In this document: positions 49,392 through 57,682 of the stretch, piece by piece
How the letters are laid out: every line of letters starts with the position of its first letter
How positions within the stretch are numbered: the stretch's first letter is position 1
Assembly: GCF_041080675.1 (NCBI RefSeq)
Contig: NZ_CP163520.1
Coordinates: forward strand, 8,151,501 to 8,215,500
Source of the DNA: Streptomyces sp. cg36
Lineage (GTDB): Bacteria; Actinomycetota; Actinomycetes; Streptomycetales; Streptomycetaceae
DNA: 64,000 bases
Direction: 5' to 3'
Notes under the pieces: model-generated
Seen by the model: the letters and a program-made list of their open reading frames with translations, nothing else
Told to the model about the DNA's origin: nothing
Database searches by the model: none
Made by a program: the position numbers and the translations under genes

Positions 49392-50856
49392 GCTCGCTCC
49401 AGCCGGTCGGGGCGGTCACCGTGGTGTGCAGGTCGCAGTAGAAGTCGAAGCTCCAGGTGCCGCCCTCGCGGCCGATCCCCGAGCTGCGCGCCCCGCCGAA
49501 CGGGGCGCGCAGGTCCCGTACGAAGAAGCAGTTGACCCAGACGGTGCCCGCGACCAGCCGGGCCGCCACGCGGGCGGCGCGGTCGCGGTCGCCGGTGGCG
49601 AGGGTGGCGGCCAGGCCGAACCGGGTGCCGTTGGCCAGGGTCAGTGCCTCCTGCTCGGTGCGGAAGGTCTGGAGGGTGAGGACCGGGCCGAAGACCTCCT
49701 CCTGGACGATCTCGCTGTCCTGGGCCACCTGGGTGAGCAGGGTGGGCCGGTAGTGCAGCGGGCCCAGCTGGGGGTGCGGGCTGCCACCGGTCAGGACCCG
49801 GGCTCCCTGTTCCACCGCGCGCCGTACGAAACCGTCGACCTTCTCCAGCTGGCGCGGGTGGACCAGGGGACCGAGCTCGGTGGATTCGGTGCGCGGGTCC
49901 CCCTGGCGCAGCCCTTCGGCGCGCGCCACCAGGCGGCGGGTGAACTCGGCGGCGACGGGCTCCTCGACCAGCAGCCGGGTGGCCGCCAGGCACACCTGGC
50001 CCGCGTTGTCGTACTGCTCCACGGCCAGGTCCACCGCGAGGTCGAGATCCGCGTCGGCGAAGACCAACAGCGGTGATTTGCCGCCCAGTTCCAGGCTGAC
50101 GGGCGTGAGGTTGCGGGCCGCTGCCGCGGCGACCGCACGTCCGGTGGGCACCGATCCGGTGAAGCTGATGCGGCGGATGCCCGGGTGGGCGGCCAGTGCG
50201 CGGCCCGCCTCGGTGCCGTATCCCTGGACGACGTTGAGGACCCCCGGCGGCAGGCCGGCCTCGTGGGCGATGTCGGCCAGCAGTGACGCGGTGAGCGGGG
50301 ACCACTCGGCGGGTTTGAGGACCACGGTGTTCCCGGCCGCCAGCGCGGGGGCGACCTTCCACGTCGCCAGCATCAGCGGGGCGTTCCACGGTGTGATCAG
50401 CGCGCACGGTCCCGCCGGGCGCCAGGCGACCTGGTTGGTGTGGCCGCGCGTGGCGAAGTCCGGGTGCGCCAGGGAGAGGAGCCGGTCGGCGAAGAAGCGG
50501 AAGTTGTGGGCCACCCGGGGCATCACGCCGACGCGGTGCGAGCGCAGGAGCGCTCCGTTGTCGGCGGTCTCGACCTGGGCGAGCTCGTCGAGGCGCTTGT
50601 GCACCCCGTCGGCGATCGCGTGCAGGAGGCGGGCCCGCTCGGCGGGGGGTGTGGCGGCCCAGTCGGGGAAGGCGTTGGCGGCGGCCTGCACTGCCGCGTC
50701 GGCCTCGGGGGCCGCACCGCGTGCGATGGAGGCGAGGGGGCGGCCGTCGATGGGGGAGAGGTCGGTGAAGACGGTGGCGGATCCGCGGCGCCGGCCGTCG
50801 ATCCAGTGCCGGGTGTCGACGTCGGTACCGGCCACGGTGGCCAGGTGGTCGCTCAT
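49384..50856 (-). CDS. hpaE: 5-carboxymethyl-2-hydroxymuconate semialdehyde dehydrogenase-like
   Basis: 490 residues of the NAD(P)-dependent aldehyde dehydrogenase superfamily. ITPWNAPLMLATWKVAPALAAGNTVVLKPAEWSPLTASLLADI binds the cofactor; catalytic Glu is in LELGGKSPLL and Cys in DNAGQVCLAATRLL; the C terminus PFGGARSSGIGREGGTWSFDFYCD is that of HpaE/HpcC-type enzymes. It oxidises the semialdehyde made by the HpaD-like dioxygenase encoded immediately downstream. One nucleotide separates it from the preceding ADC-family gene. Confidence 0.88.
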   Translation of the reverse strand: MSDHLATVAGTDVDTRHWIDGRRRGSATVFTDLSPIDGRPLASIARGAAPEADAAVQAAANAFPDWAATPPAERARLLHAIADGVHKRLDELAQVETADNGALLRSHRVGVMPRVAHNFRFFADRLLSLAHPDFATRGHTNQVAWRPAGPCALITPWNAPLMLATWKVAPALAAGNTVVLKPAEWSPLTASLLADIAHEAGLPPGVLNVVQGYGTEAGRALAAHPGIRRISFTGSVPTGRAVAAAAARNLTPVSLELGGKSPLLVFADADLDLAVDLAVEQYDNAGQVCLAATRLLVEEPVAAEFTRRLVARAEGLRQGDPRTESTELGPLVHPRQLEKVDGFVRRAVEQGARVLTGGSPHPQLGPLHYRPTLLTQVAQDSEIVQEEVFGPVLTLQTFRTEQEALTLANGTRFGLAATLATGDRDRAARVAARLVAGTVWVNCFFVRDLRAPFGGARSSGIGREGGTWSFDFYCDLHTTVTAPTGWSEHG

Positions 50857-50857
50857 G

Positions 50858-51667
50858 TCAGTCTCCGGCGCCGGAGGTGTGGGACTCCAGCAGGCGCCCG
50901 CCGTCCCAGACGACGCCGACCTGCCGGTAGTAGGCGGCGATCGGCTCGCGCACGGCCAGCCGTGCCAGCTCCTCGGTGGGGGCCTCGAACAGTTCCAGCT
51001 CGGCCTCGCCGGTCCACGCCTGGCCGCCGTCGAAGGAGGCCGCCGCCGATTCGACCAGCTCGTCCAGGGCGAGTCCCTTGCCCTTCTCGATCGACGGGAG
51101 CCACCGGTGGTGGGCCATGGGGTGGGCGTTGACGAACCCGCTGGTGGACGAGGGCCCGTGCAGGGTCACCACCGCCTGGGCGATCCGGCGGTCGGCGGCG
51201 GCGAGCGTGGCGCCCAGCCGCGCACCGGCCTCCAGGCGGGGCGCGGGGCCGAACGGGTGCGGCCGGGTCTGGTGGATCGAGCCGAGCTTCTTGGGATAGC
51301 CCTGGTGCAGCCCCCGGGCGATCGCGAAGTCCTTGTCGACCCAGATGTACACGCAGCGGGAGTAGAGACGTCCGCGGTAGGAGCAGCGCACGGCGGCGAA
51401 CGCCTCTTTGTACTGGGCGCGCACCGGGTCGAGCAGCTCTTCGCCCGAGGCCGAGCAGGACTGCCAGTCGGCCCAGATCAGGGCGACCGCGCCCGGGTCG
51501 TCGGGGGCGGTCTCCAGCGGTGGCGGCAGGAGTTCGCGGACCCGGGCGGGATCGGTGCGGTACTCGACGGTGAGCAGGTCGCCGGAGTAGCGCCAGGGGG
51601 GAGCGGGGACCAGGGAGGCGGCACCGGTCGCCGTCTTGGGATGGAAGTAGCCACGGACGCCGGTCAC
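50858..51667 (-). CDS. Acetoacetate-decarboxylase-family protein with PK motif
   Basis: 269 residues from a GTG that overlaps the reductase stop (GTGA). LLTVEYRTDPARVRELLPPPLE, then CSYRGRLYSRCVYIWVDKDFAIARGLHQGYPKKLGSI, shows the ADC pattern, and here the active-site Lys position (YPKK) is kept, unlike the PKS-linked relative at 11591. Members decarboxylate beta-keto acids or perform related Schiff-base chemistry. Within the ring-cleavage operon it may act on an early intermediate or on the side chain; the step is unknown. Confidence 0.78.
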   Translation of the reverse strand: MTGVRGYFHPKTATGAASLVPAPPWRYSGDLLTVEYRTDPARVRELLPPPLETAPDDPGAVALIWADWQSCSASGEELLDPVRAQYKEAFAAVRCSYRGRLYSRCVYIWVDKDFAIARGLHQGYPKKLGSIHQTRPHPFGPAPRLEAGARLGATLAAADRRIAQAVVTLHGPSSTSGFVNAHPMAHHRWLPSIEKGKGLALDELVESAAASFDGGQAWTGEAELELFEAPTEELARLAVREPIAAYYRQVGVVWDGGRLLESHTSGAGD

Positions 51668-52896
51668 GGTGCGGCTCCTTGGGGGAGGAGGGAGGGCTGG
51701 CTGAGGAGCCGGGCCCGGTGGCGGGCCGCGGCGGCGGACGCGGCCGGGTTGCCGAGGGAGACCACGCCGACGAGGTGCCCGCCGCTGTGGTGGCCGACCA
51801 CGACGTCGCCCGCCGGGTCGCCGTGGAGCACCCGGATGTCGCCGGTGCCGAGTTCGGGAGTACCGAAGGACTGGAGCCGGAAGTCGTGCTGGTCGCTCCA
51901 GAAGGTGGGCAGGGGCGTGAAGGGGGCCGGTGGCGGGGGATGTCCGGCGAGCCCCGCGAGCAGGGTGCTGGCCGCGCACTTGGCCGCGTCACCGGGGATG
52001 GACCAGTGCTCCACCCGGCGTGGCACCGAGTCGTAGCGGGCGTTGGGGAAGCGGGCCACGTCACCGACCGCGACGACGTGCGCCAGCCCGCCGGCCCGCA
52101 GGTGGCCGTCGGTCAGGACGCCGTCGGTGAGGTCCAGGCCGTTGCCCTCCAGCCACTCGGTGTTGGGGCGGGCGCCGACGGCTTCGACGACGACATCGGC
52201 GTCCAGGACCCGGCCGTCGCTCAGGGCGACACCGGTGATCCTGGTATCGCCCCGGAAGCCTGCCACGCCCGCGCCGAGGGCGAAGCGCACACCGCGCCGC
52301 TCGTGGCGGTGCAGCAGTGCGCGGGCGAGGAGTTCTCCCAGCGGGCGGAGCATCGGCAGCGGTTCGGTGTCGACCACGGTCACCCGGGCGACGCCGAGTC
52401 CGACGGCGGTCGCGGCGACCTCGCAGCCGATGAACCCGGCGCCGACGACCACCAGCCTGGTCCCGGGCCGGGTGAGCCGGGAGCGCAGGGCGCGTGCGTC
52501 GGCGAGCGTGCGCAGCGTGTGCCGTCCGCTGCCCGGACCGGAGGGCCCCGCGCAGCGAAGCCGGCGGGCGCGCAGACCGGTGGCGACGACGAGGCCGTCG
52601 AAGGCGAGTTCCTCGCCGCCGTCCAGGGTGAGGACGCGCTCGTTCAGACGGGCCGCGGTGATCCGGGTGCCGAGCCGCCACCGCACGTCGGCGGCGCTCG
52701 CCCGGGGCGTGAACGCGAGCGACTCGAACGGCGCGCTGCCCGCGAGGACTTCCTTCGACAGCGGCGGGCGGTTGTACGGCATGTGGGGTTCGTCCCCGAC
52801 GACGGTGATCGCCCCGGTCCAGCCCGCCGCGCGCAGCCGCTCGGCTGCCCGCAGCCCGCCCAGGGAGGCTCCGGCCACCACCACCCGTGCGGTCAT
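51664..52896 (-). CDS. FAD-dependent ferredoxin reductase
   Basis: 410 residues: FAD-binding VVVAGASLGGLRAAERLRAAGW at the N terminus, the NADH-binding RLVVVGAGFIGCEVAATAVGLG, and the C-terminal VVAVGDVARFPN with a reductase end domain (FWSDQHDFRLQSFG). This is the type that passes electrons from NAD(P)H to a small ferredoxin for P450s or dioxygenases. It overlaps the ferredoxin gene by ATGA. The natural final acceptor is the P450 encoded divergently at 54681. Confidence 0.92.
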   Translation of the reverse strand: MTARVVVAGASLGGLRAAERLRAAGWTGAITVVGDEPHMPYNRPPLSKEVLAGSAPFESLAFTPRASAADVRWRLGTRITAARLNERVLTLDGGEELAFDGLVVATGLRARRLRCAGPSGPGSGRHTLRTLADARALRSRLTRPGTRLVVVGAGFIGCEVAATAVGLGVARVTVVDTEPLPMLRPLGELLARALLHRHERRGVRFALGAGVAGFRGDTRITGVALSDGRVLDADVVVEAVGARPNTEWLEGNGLDLTDGVLTDGHLRAGGLAHVVAVGDVARFPNARYDSVPRRVEHWSIPGDAAKCAASTLLAGLAGHPPPPAPFTPLPTFWSDQHDFRLQSFGTPELGTGDIRVLHGDPAGDVVVGHHSGGHLVGVVSLGNPAASAAAARHRARLLSQPSLLPQGAAP

Positions 52897-53090
52897 GGCT
52901 CCGAGCCCTCGATCAGGATCGCCTGCATGGGGCAGACGTCGGCGGCCTCCTCGACGTCGTCGCGCAGGGCGTCGTCGGGGTGGGAGACGTGGACGAGCTG
53001 CGCGCCGTCGTCGAGACGGAAGACGTCGGGGGCGGCGAACACGCACTGTCCGTGGTTTTGACACTTGTCCATGTCGACGACGACCTTCAT
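52893..53090 (-). CDS. [3Fe-4S]-type ferredoxin for a P450
   Basis: 65 residues. Cys10 and Cys16 are separated by five residues without the middle Cys, and Cys53 is followed by Pro, giving C-x5-C-xn-CP, the pattern of actinobacterial 3Fe-4S P450 ferredoxins. Start at 53090; an upstream in-frame ATG at 53129 overlaps the operator. First gene of the minus-strand operon, co-translated with the reductase. Confidence 0.92.
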   Translation of the reverse strand: MKVVVDMDKCQNHGQCVFAAPDVFRLDDGAQLVHVSHPDDALRDDVEEAADVCPMQAILIEGSEP

Positions 53091-53115
53091 GGGCCCGTCC
53101 TCCTGGATCCCGAAG

Positions 53116-53133
53116 TCGTTTGATGTCAAACAA
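53116..53133. promoter_or_regulatory. Operator half of the divergent catabolic promoter (site 1)
   Basis: TCGTTTGATGTCAAACAA, with inner arms GTTTG/CAAAC, lies 26 bp before the ferredoxin start. It is a looser copy of the site at 53219-53246, sharing the core GTTTGA-N2-TCAAAC-like spacing. A repressor binding both sites would control both directions. Confidence 0.65.
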
Positions 53134-53218
53134 CATAGGCGCCTGCGCAGACCAGGTCAACGCCCCGCACTCACAAAGTAGTTGGCGCCCGGACCCTTGT
53201 GGCCCGGCGCCACGCCCT

Positions 53219-53246
53219 CCATATTGTTTGACACCAAACAATATGG
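53219..53246. promoter_or_regulatory. Perfect 28-bp palindromic operator (site 2)
   Basis: CCATATTGTTTG (53219-53230), spacer ACAC and CAAACAATATGG (53235-53246) form perfect 12-bp arms. The site is AT-rich against its GC-rich surroundings, contains a TTGACA-like -35 element and lies 36 bp before the GTG of the glutamine-synthetase-like gene. It is the strongest operator candidate in the window. Confidence 0.8.
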
Positions 53247-53282
53247 ACGGTGCTCCGCCCTGGGATCCCCTGGGAGACATCC

Positions 53283-54647
53283 GTGAGTGCTCAACACGCC
53301 CAACAGGCCCACCAGCCCCACGAGGTGGTCGAACGACTCGCCGCCGAAGGCATCGACGTGGTCCGGGTCGGCTACCCCGACCTCATCGGCACCGACCGGG
53401 CCCGCGACGTGCTCCTCAGCCATCTGCCGTCCGCCTGCGCACACGGACTCGCCTTCTGCCGGGCCGTCTACCACACCACACCGCAGGGCGACGTCGTACC
53501 GGTGACCGGGGGCCTGGACGCCGGACTGCCCGACATCCTCGTCCGCCCCGACCTGGACACCCTGGCCGCCCTGCCGTGGGAACCCGGCGTCGCCTGGTGC
53601 CTGGGCGACGTCAGCGACCCCCGCACCGGGGCCCCGGCGCCCGAATCCCCCCGCGACCTGCTGCGCGCGGTCCTCGCGCGGTGCGGCGAGCACGGGCTGA
53701 GCCCGGTCGTCGGCCCCGAACTCGAATACTTCCTGTGCGAGACGGACCCCGCCGCCCCCGGCGGCTGGCGCCGCTACTGCGAGACGTCCGGCGCCGTCTA
53801 CACCACCGGGCTGCGCGCCGACCCCGACAACCACCTGCTGCGCCTGCTGAGGCTCCTGCGGGACCTGGGGATCGGCGTCACCAACGGCAACCACGAGTTC
53901 GAGGGCGCGCAGTTCGAGATCAACCTGATCCACTCCGGGGCGGCGGACGCCGCCGACCGCGCCTTCCGCCTCAAGTCGGCGGTCAAGGAACTGGCCCGCA
54001 GGGAAGGCCGACTGGCCACCTTCATGGCCAAACCCTTCAACAACGCGGGCGGGTCGGGCTTCCACCTCCACCTGTCCTTCCAGGACGCCGAGGGCCGCGA
54101 CGTCTTCGACGCCCCCTCGCGGCCCCACGGCCTCTCGGTCACCGCGCTGCACGCCGTGGCCGGACTGCTCGCCCACGCCCCGGCGCTGTCCGCGCTCGCC
54201 AACCCGACGATCAACTCCTACAAGCGCTTCGGCCCCCACACCCTGGCCCCGTGGCTCATCGACTGGGGCCTGGACAACCGCAGTGCCATGGTGCGCGTCC
54301 CGCCCGAACGCGGCGCGGGCGCCCGCCTGGAACTGCGCCTGGGCGACGCCAGCGCCAACCCCTACCTGCTCATCGCGGGCGCGGTCGGCGCGGCACTGCT
54401 CGGCATCACGGCCGGCGAAGAGCCCCCCACACCCCTCGAAGGGTACGGATACGACACCACGAGGTCGGCCCTGCTGCCCTCCGGCCTCACGGCCGCGCTC
54501 GACGCCCTCGAAGCGGACACCGCGCTCACGGCGGTCCTCGGCAAGGAGTTCACCACCGCGTTCCTCACCTACAAGCGCAACGAGATCGAGCGCTTCCAAC
54601 AGCACGTCACCGACTGGGAGTTCACCGAGTACGCCTACCACCTGTGA
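53283..54647 (+). CDS. Glutamine-synthetase-like gamma-glutamyl-amine ligase
   Basis: 454 residues from a GTG behind GGGAG. GS-fold catalytic elements are intact: PELEYFL, NHEFEGAQFEIN, MAKPFNNAGGSGFHLHLSF (ATP-binding GSG-H-H), NSYKRFGPHTLAPW, and LELRLGDASANPYLL. The length and sequence fit the gamma-glutamylpolyamine/gamma-glutamylanilide synthetase group rather than primary GlnA; a regulatory adenylylation loop is not evident. It should couple glutamate to an amine using ATP. Divergent from the Fd/FdR operon that also encodes a gamma-glutamyl hydrolase and permease, and 33 nt before a P450. Confidence 0.88.
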   Translation: MSAQHAQQAHQPHEVVERLAAEGIDVVRVGYPDLIGTDRARDVLLSHLPSACAHGLAFCRAVYHTTPQGDVVPVTGGLDAGLPDILVRPDLDTLAALPWEPGVAWCLGDVSDPRTGAPAPESPRDLLRAVLARCGEHGLSPVVGPELEYFLCETDPAAPGGWRRYCETSGAVYTTGLRADPDNHLLRLLRLLRDLGIGVTNGNHEFEGAQFEINLIHSGAADAADRAFRLKSAVKELARREGRLATFMAKPFNNAGGSGFHLHLSFQDAEGRDVFDAPSRPHGLSVTALHAVAGLLAHAPALSALANPTINSYKRFGPHTLAPWLIDWGLDNRSAMVRVPPERGAGARLELRLGDASANPYLLIAGAVGAALLGITAGEEPPTPLEGYGYDTTRSALLPSGLTAALDALEADTALTAVLGKEFTTAFLTYKRNEIERFQQHVTDWEFTEYAYHL

Positions 54648-54680
54648 CCCGTTGTTCGGGTGGGGGACAAGGAGGCTGTG

Positions 54681-55955
54681 ATGACCGAGCCCGCGCCGAA
54701 CGACCCGCTCGCCCTGGCCGATGTCGACCTCACCGACCTTGACCGGTTCACGGACGGCGTCACCCCCTGGCGGATGTTCCACACCCTGCGCCACCAGGAC
54801 CCGGTCCACTGGCAGCCGGAACCGTCGCCCAACTCCGGCTTCTGGGCACTCACCCGGCACGAGGACATCGTCCGCGTCGACCGCGACCCCGAGACCTTCA
54901 CCTCCACCAGGTTCGTCAACCTCGAAGAGCTCGACGACGACCAGATCAAGAAGCGCGCCTCGATCCTCGAACTCGACGGGGTACGCCACCGTGCGCTGCG
55001 CGGGCTGCTCCAGCGCCAGTTCGGGCAGACGGTGATCGGCGGCTACACCGACTTCCTGCGCGGTCTGACGGCGCGGACCCTGGACGCGGCCCTCGCGCAG
55101 AAGTCCTTCGACTTCGTGGCGAACGTCTCCGCCGACTTCCCCATCAACGTCCTCGCCCGCCTCCTGGACGTACCGCCCGAGGACAACCAGCGACTCATCC
55201 AATGGGGCAACCGCATCATCGGCCACACCGACCCCGACTACGCCGACGTACTGCTGCACAGCGCGGCGAGCGAGCGCTACCGCGATCTGCCCTTCCGCTC
55301 CCCGGCCGCCGTCGAGGTCTTCGCGTACGGACGGGAACTGGCCCGCCAACGCCGGGGCGGCGCGGGTACCGATCTCATCTCACGGCTGGTCAACGAGACC
55401 CCGCGGGACGGCATCCCGCTCTCCCCGCAGGACTTCGACAACTACTTCCTGCTGCTCGTGGTCGCGGGCAACGAGACCACCCGGCACACCATCAGCCACG
55501 CCATGCTCGCCCTCATCCAGCATCCCGACGAACTCGACCGGCTCCGCCGCGACCCCGCGCTGATTCCCGGAGCCGTGGAGGAGTTCCTGCGCTGGGCGTC
55601 CCCGGTGTACCACTTCCGCCGCACGGCGAGCCGCGACGTCGCGCTCGGGGGCAAGCGGATCAGGCAAGGCGACAAGGTCGTGATGTGGTTCGCGTCCGGC
55701 AACCGGGACGAGAAGGTGTTCGAGAACCCGTACGCCTTCGACACGACCCGCACCGCGATCGACCACGTCACCTTCGGCAAGGGAAGCCCCCACCTGTGCC
55801 TGGGGAACCTGCTGGCACGCACCGAGGTCCGCGTCATGTTCGAGGAACTGATACCCCGCCTCGCCGACATCCGCCTGACCGGGGACGTACCCAGGGTCCG
55901 CTCCAACTTCGTCAACGGAATCAAACGGCTGCCCGTGGAGGTGACCCTGGCGTGA
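54681..55955 (+). CDS. Cytochrome P450
   Basis: 424 residues. I-helix oxygen-binding VVAGNETTRH, ExxR in EEFLRWASP, and the heme thiolate Cys in FGKGSPHLCLGNLLAR are all present. FWALTRHEDIVRVDRDPETFTS resembles CYP125/142-type sequences of actinomycetes. It has no fused redox domain; the ferredoxin and reductase across the divergent promoter complete a three-component system. ATG at 54681 follows AAGGAGG. It probably hydroxylates or O-demethylates the aromatic substrate (or its glutamyl adduct) before ring cleavage. Substrate inferred from context only. Confidence 0.93.
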   Translation: MTEPAPNDPLALADVDLTDLDRFTDGVTPWRMFHTLRHQDPVHWQPEPSPNSGFWALTRHEDIVRVDRDPETFTSTRFVNLEELDDDQIKKRASILELDGVRHRALRGLLQRQFGQTVIGGYTDFLRGLTARTLDAALAQKSFDFVANVSADFPINVLARLLDVPPEDNQRLIQWGNRIIGHTDPDYADVLLHSAASERYRDLPFRSPAAVEVFAYGRELARQRRGGAGTDLISRLVNETPRDGIPLSPQDFDNYFLLLVVAGNETTRHTISHAMLALIQHPDELDRLRRDPALIPGAVEEFLRWASPVYHFRRTASRDVALGGKRIRQGDKVVMWFASGNRDEKVFENPYAFDTTRTAIDHVTFGKGSPHLCLGNLLARTEVRVMFEELIPRLADIRLTGDVPRVRSNFVNGIKRLPVEVTLA

Positions 55956-56039
55956 GGGCGGCAGTCGCGGCCGGCGGGTCCGGCGGGTCCGGCGGACCAT
56001 GGACGCGGAAGGCCCGAATCGGCCCCCGGGTATTCGGGA

Positions 56040-56079
56040 GGGGCCCGGCACCCCGACGACGTACAGGATGCCGGGCCCC
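56040..56079. terminator. Bidirectional terminator after the P450
   Basis: GGGGCCCGGCA (56040-56050) and TGCCGGGCCCC (56069-56079) are perfect 11-bp arms with an 18-nt loop. It lies between the convergent P450 gene (stop 55955) and the secreted-protein gene (stop 56142) and can serve both. Confidence 0.8.
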
Positions 56080-56141
56080 GGACGGCGCCGATCAGGTTGA
56101 CCGCCGCGGCGTCAGCGGGATGTCGGAACCCGACGCCCGGG

Positions 56142-56726
56142 TCAGAGCAGCTTGACCGAGCTCGCCCGGTCGTTCATCGCGTCGCCGACGTAGGGGGTGG
56201 ACGTGTTGTACTGCTGCTGGGTGCCGTTGTAGTAGATGTCCGAGTACAGCGCGACGTAGCAGTTGCCCGCCGGGATCACGGAGCTGACCCTGTCGTTCCA
56301 GTCGTCGAGGTTGTTGTACCCCCAGTCCCACTGCCCGTCGTCCTTGCACGCCGAGGGGATCGTGAGCGTGAGGGACGAACCGCCGTAGTTCCAGTCCTCG
56401 TAGAGGATGCCGCCCACGACCGTGTTCTGGGCGAGAGCGGTCCGGGTCTGTGCGGCGGAGTTGGCCGGAGCGTTGAGTTCGGCGAGGAACTTCTTGTCCT
56501 TCGCGGCCTGCTGCGGGGTCGCCGGGGCATCGGTGACCCGGCCACCGGTCGCCGCGGCGATCACCTCGCGGAAGCTGTCGTAACACCTGGTCTTGTGGGT
56601 GGAGAGGTCGGCCGTGCAGTGGGAGCCGGCCTTGGCCTTGGGCGTCGCCTGGGCGGTGGCCGCGGTCCCGGCGAGGGCCATGCTCAGCGAAGCGACGATG
56701 ATGGCTGTGCGTCTGGCGGAAAGCAC
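56142..56726 (-). CDS. Secreted beta/gamma-crystallin-like protein (inhibitor I36-like)
   Basis: 194 residues from a GTG. The signal peptide (AIIVASLSMALAGTAATAQA) is cleaved near residue 27. The C-terminal half holds two Greek-key repeats: LYEDWNYGGSSLTL with DDWNDRVSSV, and LYSDIYYNGTQQQY with MNDRASSVKLL, each ending in the Asn-Asp-Arg-x-SS motif of calcium-binding crystallin-type and peptidase-inhibitor I36 proteins. Four Cys may form disulfides. Stands alone. An extracellular inhibitor or structural role is likely. Confidence 0.82.
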   Translation of the reverse strand: MLSARRTAIIVASLSMALAGTAATAQATPKAKAGSHCTADLSTHKTRCYDSFREVIAAATGGRVTDAPATPQQAAKDKKFLAELNAPANSAAQTRTALAQNTVVGGILYEDWNYGGSSLTLTIPSACKDDGQWDWGYNNLDDWNDRVSSVIPAGNCYVALYSDIYYNGTQQQYNTSTPYVGDAMNDRASSVKLL

Positions 56727-57682
56727 GAGTGTCTCCTATGCGTCTGGATTGATCCGGTGGAGGTCTCGGTCACATCGACCGCACTCAGTGCACCTTTGAC
56801 CACTCCATACGCCATGAACGTCCCCTAAACGCGGGAACCTCCACTTGCATCAGCGTCAACTGTCCCTGGTCCACTGCTACTTCTGGAGCCGCGGCGTCCG
56901 CTGCGCAGTCCAGTGGGCAACCAGAACGCATCGGTCGGACCGAGCGCTGATCACCCTCGAGGGCTTCCTGTCCGGCCATGACACGGGCGTGGTCTCGGGC
57001 GCGCTGCTGTTCATCCGGGACACCTACGGGCTTTCGCCGTTCCAGCAGGGCTGTCTCGTCAGCGTGCTGCTGATCGGAGCCATGATCGGCGCGCTGGCCG
57101 CCGGGCGGACGCCCGATCGTCTGGGGCGCCGCGAGACGCTGGCACTGGAGGGTGCCGTCTTCGTCGTGGGAGCACTGATCGTTTCCCTGGCGCGGCCCGC
57201 CGTACCCCGATCCCTTACGAGCAAGTCCGCGGGCAACGCCGGTCGGTGCACCTGCCCAGATGCCCACTGCATCGACCGTACTCGCCTCCCGGCGGGCGCG
57301 CGGAGGCGCATAAGAGCGCAGGAGCGCGTGTCATAACTCGTTGTTCTATGCATGTGAGGAGTGAACGCGCCGTGCGCGCCCAGTGCTCCCCAGAACACCT
57401 GCGCCCCTGTTTGTGCATTCGCTCCGGATGGGGATCCCCTCAAGCGAGCCACGCGGCAGCAGGGTCGAACGGCCGGGCGCTGGGGCGGTGCGGACGCCAG
57501 TTCCGGCATTTGGCCAGAGGCGGTGCGGGCTGGTTGTGTCGCAGTCGGAACGACTCACGAGGGTCTCGGCTGTACCGGTCGAACCGGCCTGGGACGCATG
57601 ACGTTTCTTGTGCCACTTGTGATGGGTGCGAAGGCACTTGCGGTGTTGAGCGCACGTCCGGCGAAGAGGAAGGCATGGATCC
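56727..57682. other. Non-coding stretch with one gene remnant
   Basis: Apart from the sugar-porter remnant at 56944-57195, this ~950 bp between the secreted-protein gene and the acyltransferase gene holds no supportable gene. Frames across 57246-57726 are basic, domain-free and lack ribosome sites. The promoter of the acyltransferase/PKS locus should be at its right end. Confidence 0.45.
56944..57195 (+). pseudogene. Remnant of a sugar-porter MFS gene
   Basis: Eighty-odd codons read GFLSGHDTGVVSGALLFIRD, then LVSVLLIGAMIGALAAGR and DRLGRRETLALEGAVFVVGALIVSLA. This is the first helices and motif A of sugar-porter family transporters. The flanks in the same frame (56845-56943 and 57196-57336) are unrelated, there is no proper start, and the remaining ~380 residues are missing. 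It is a decayed fragment, probably left by a deletion or rearrangement before the PKS locus. Confidence 0.8.

Noticed and set aside
53157..55349. 730-codon open frame on the minus strand across the glutamine-synthetase-like and P450 genes
   Set aside because: Both plus-strand genes have complete family motifs. The opposite frame gives a Gly/Val/Asp-rich product without domains, the usual mirror of GC-rich coding DNA.
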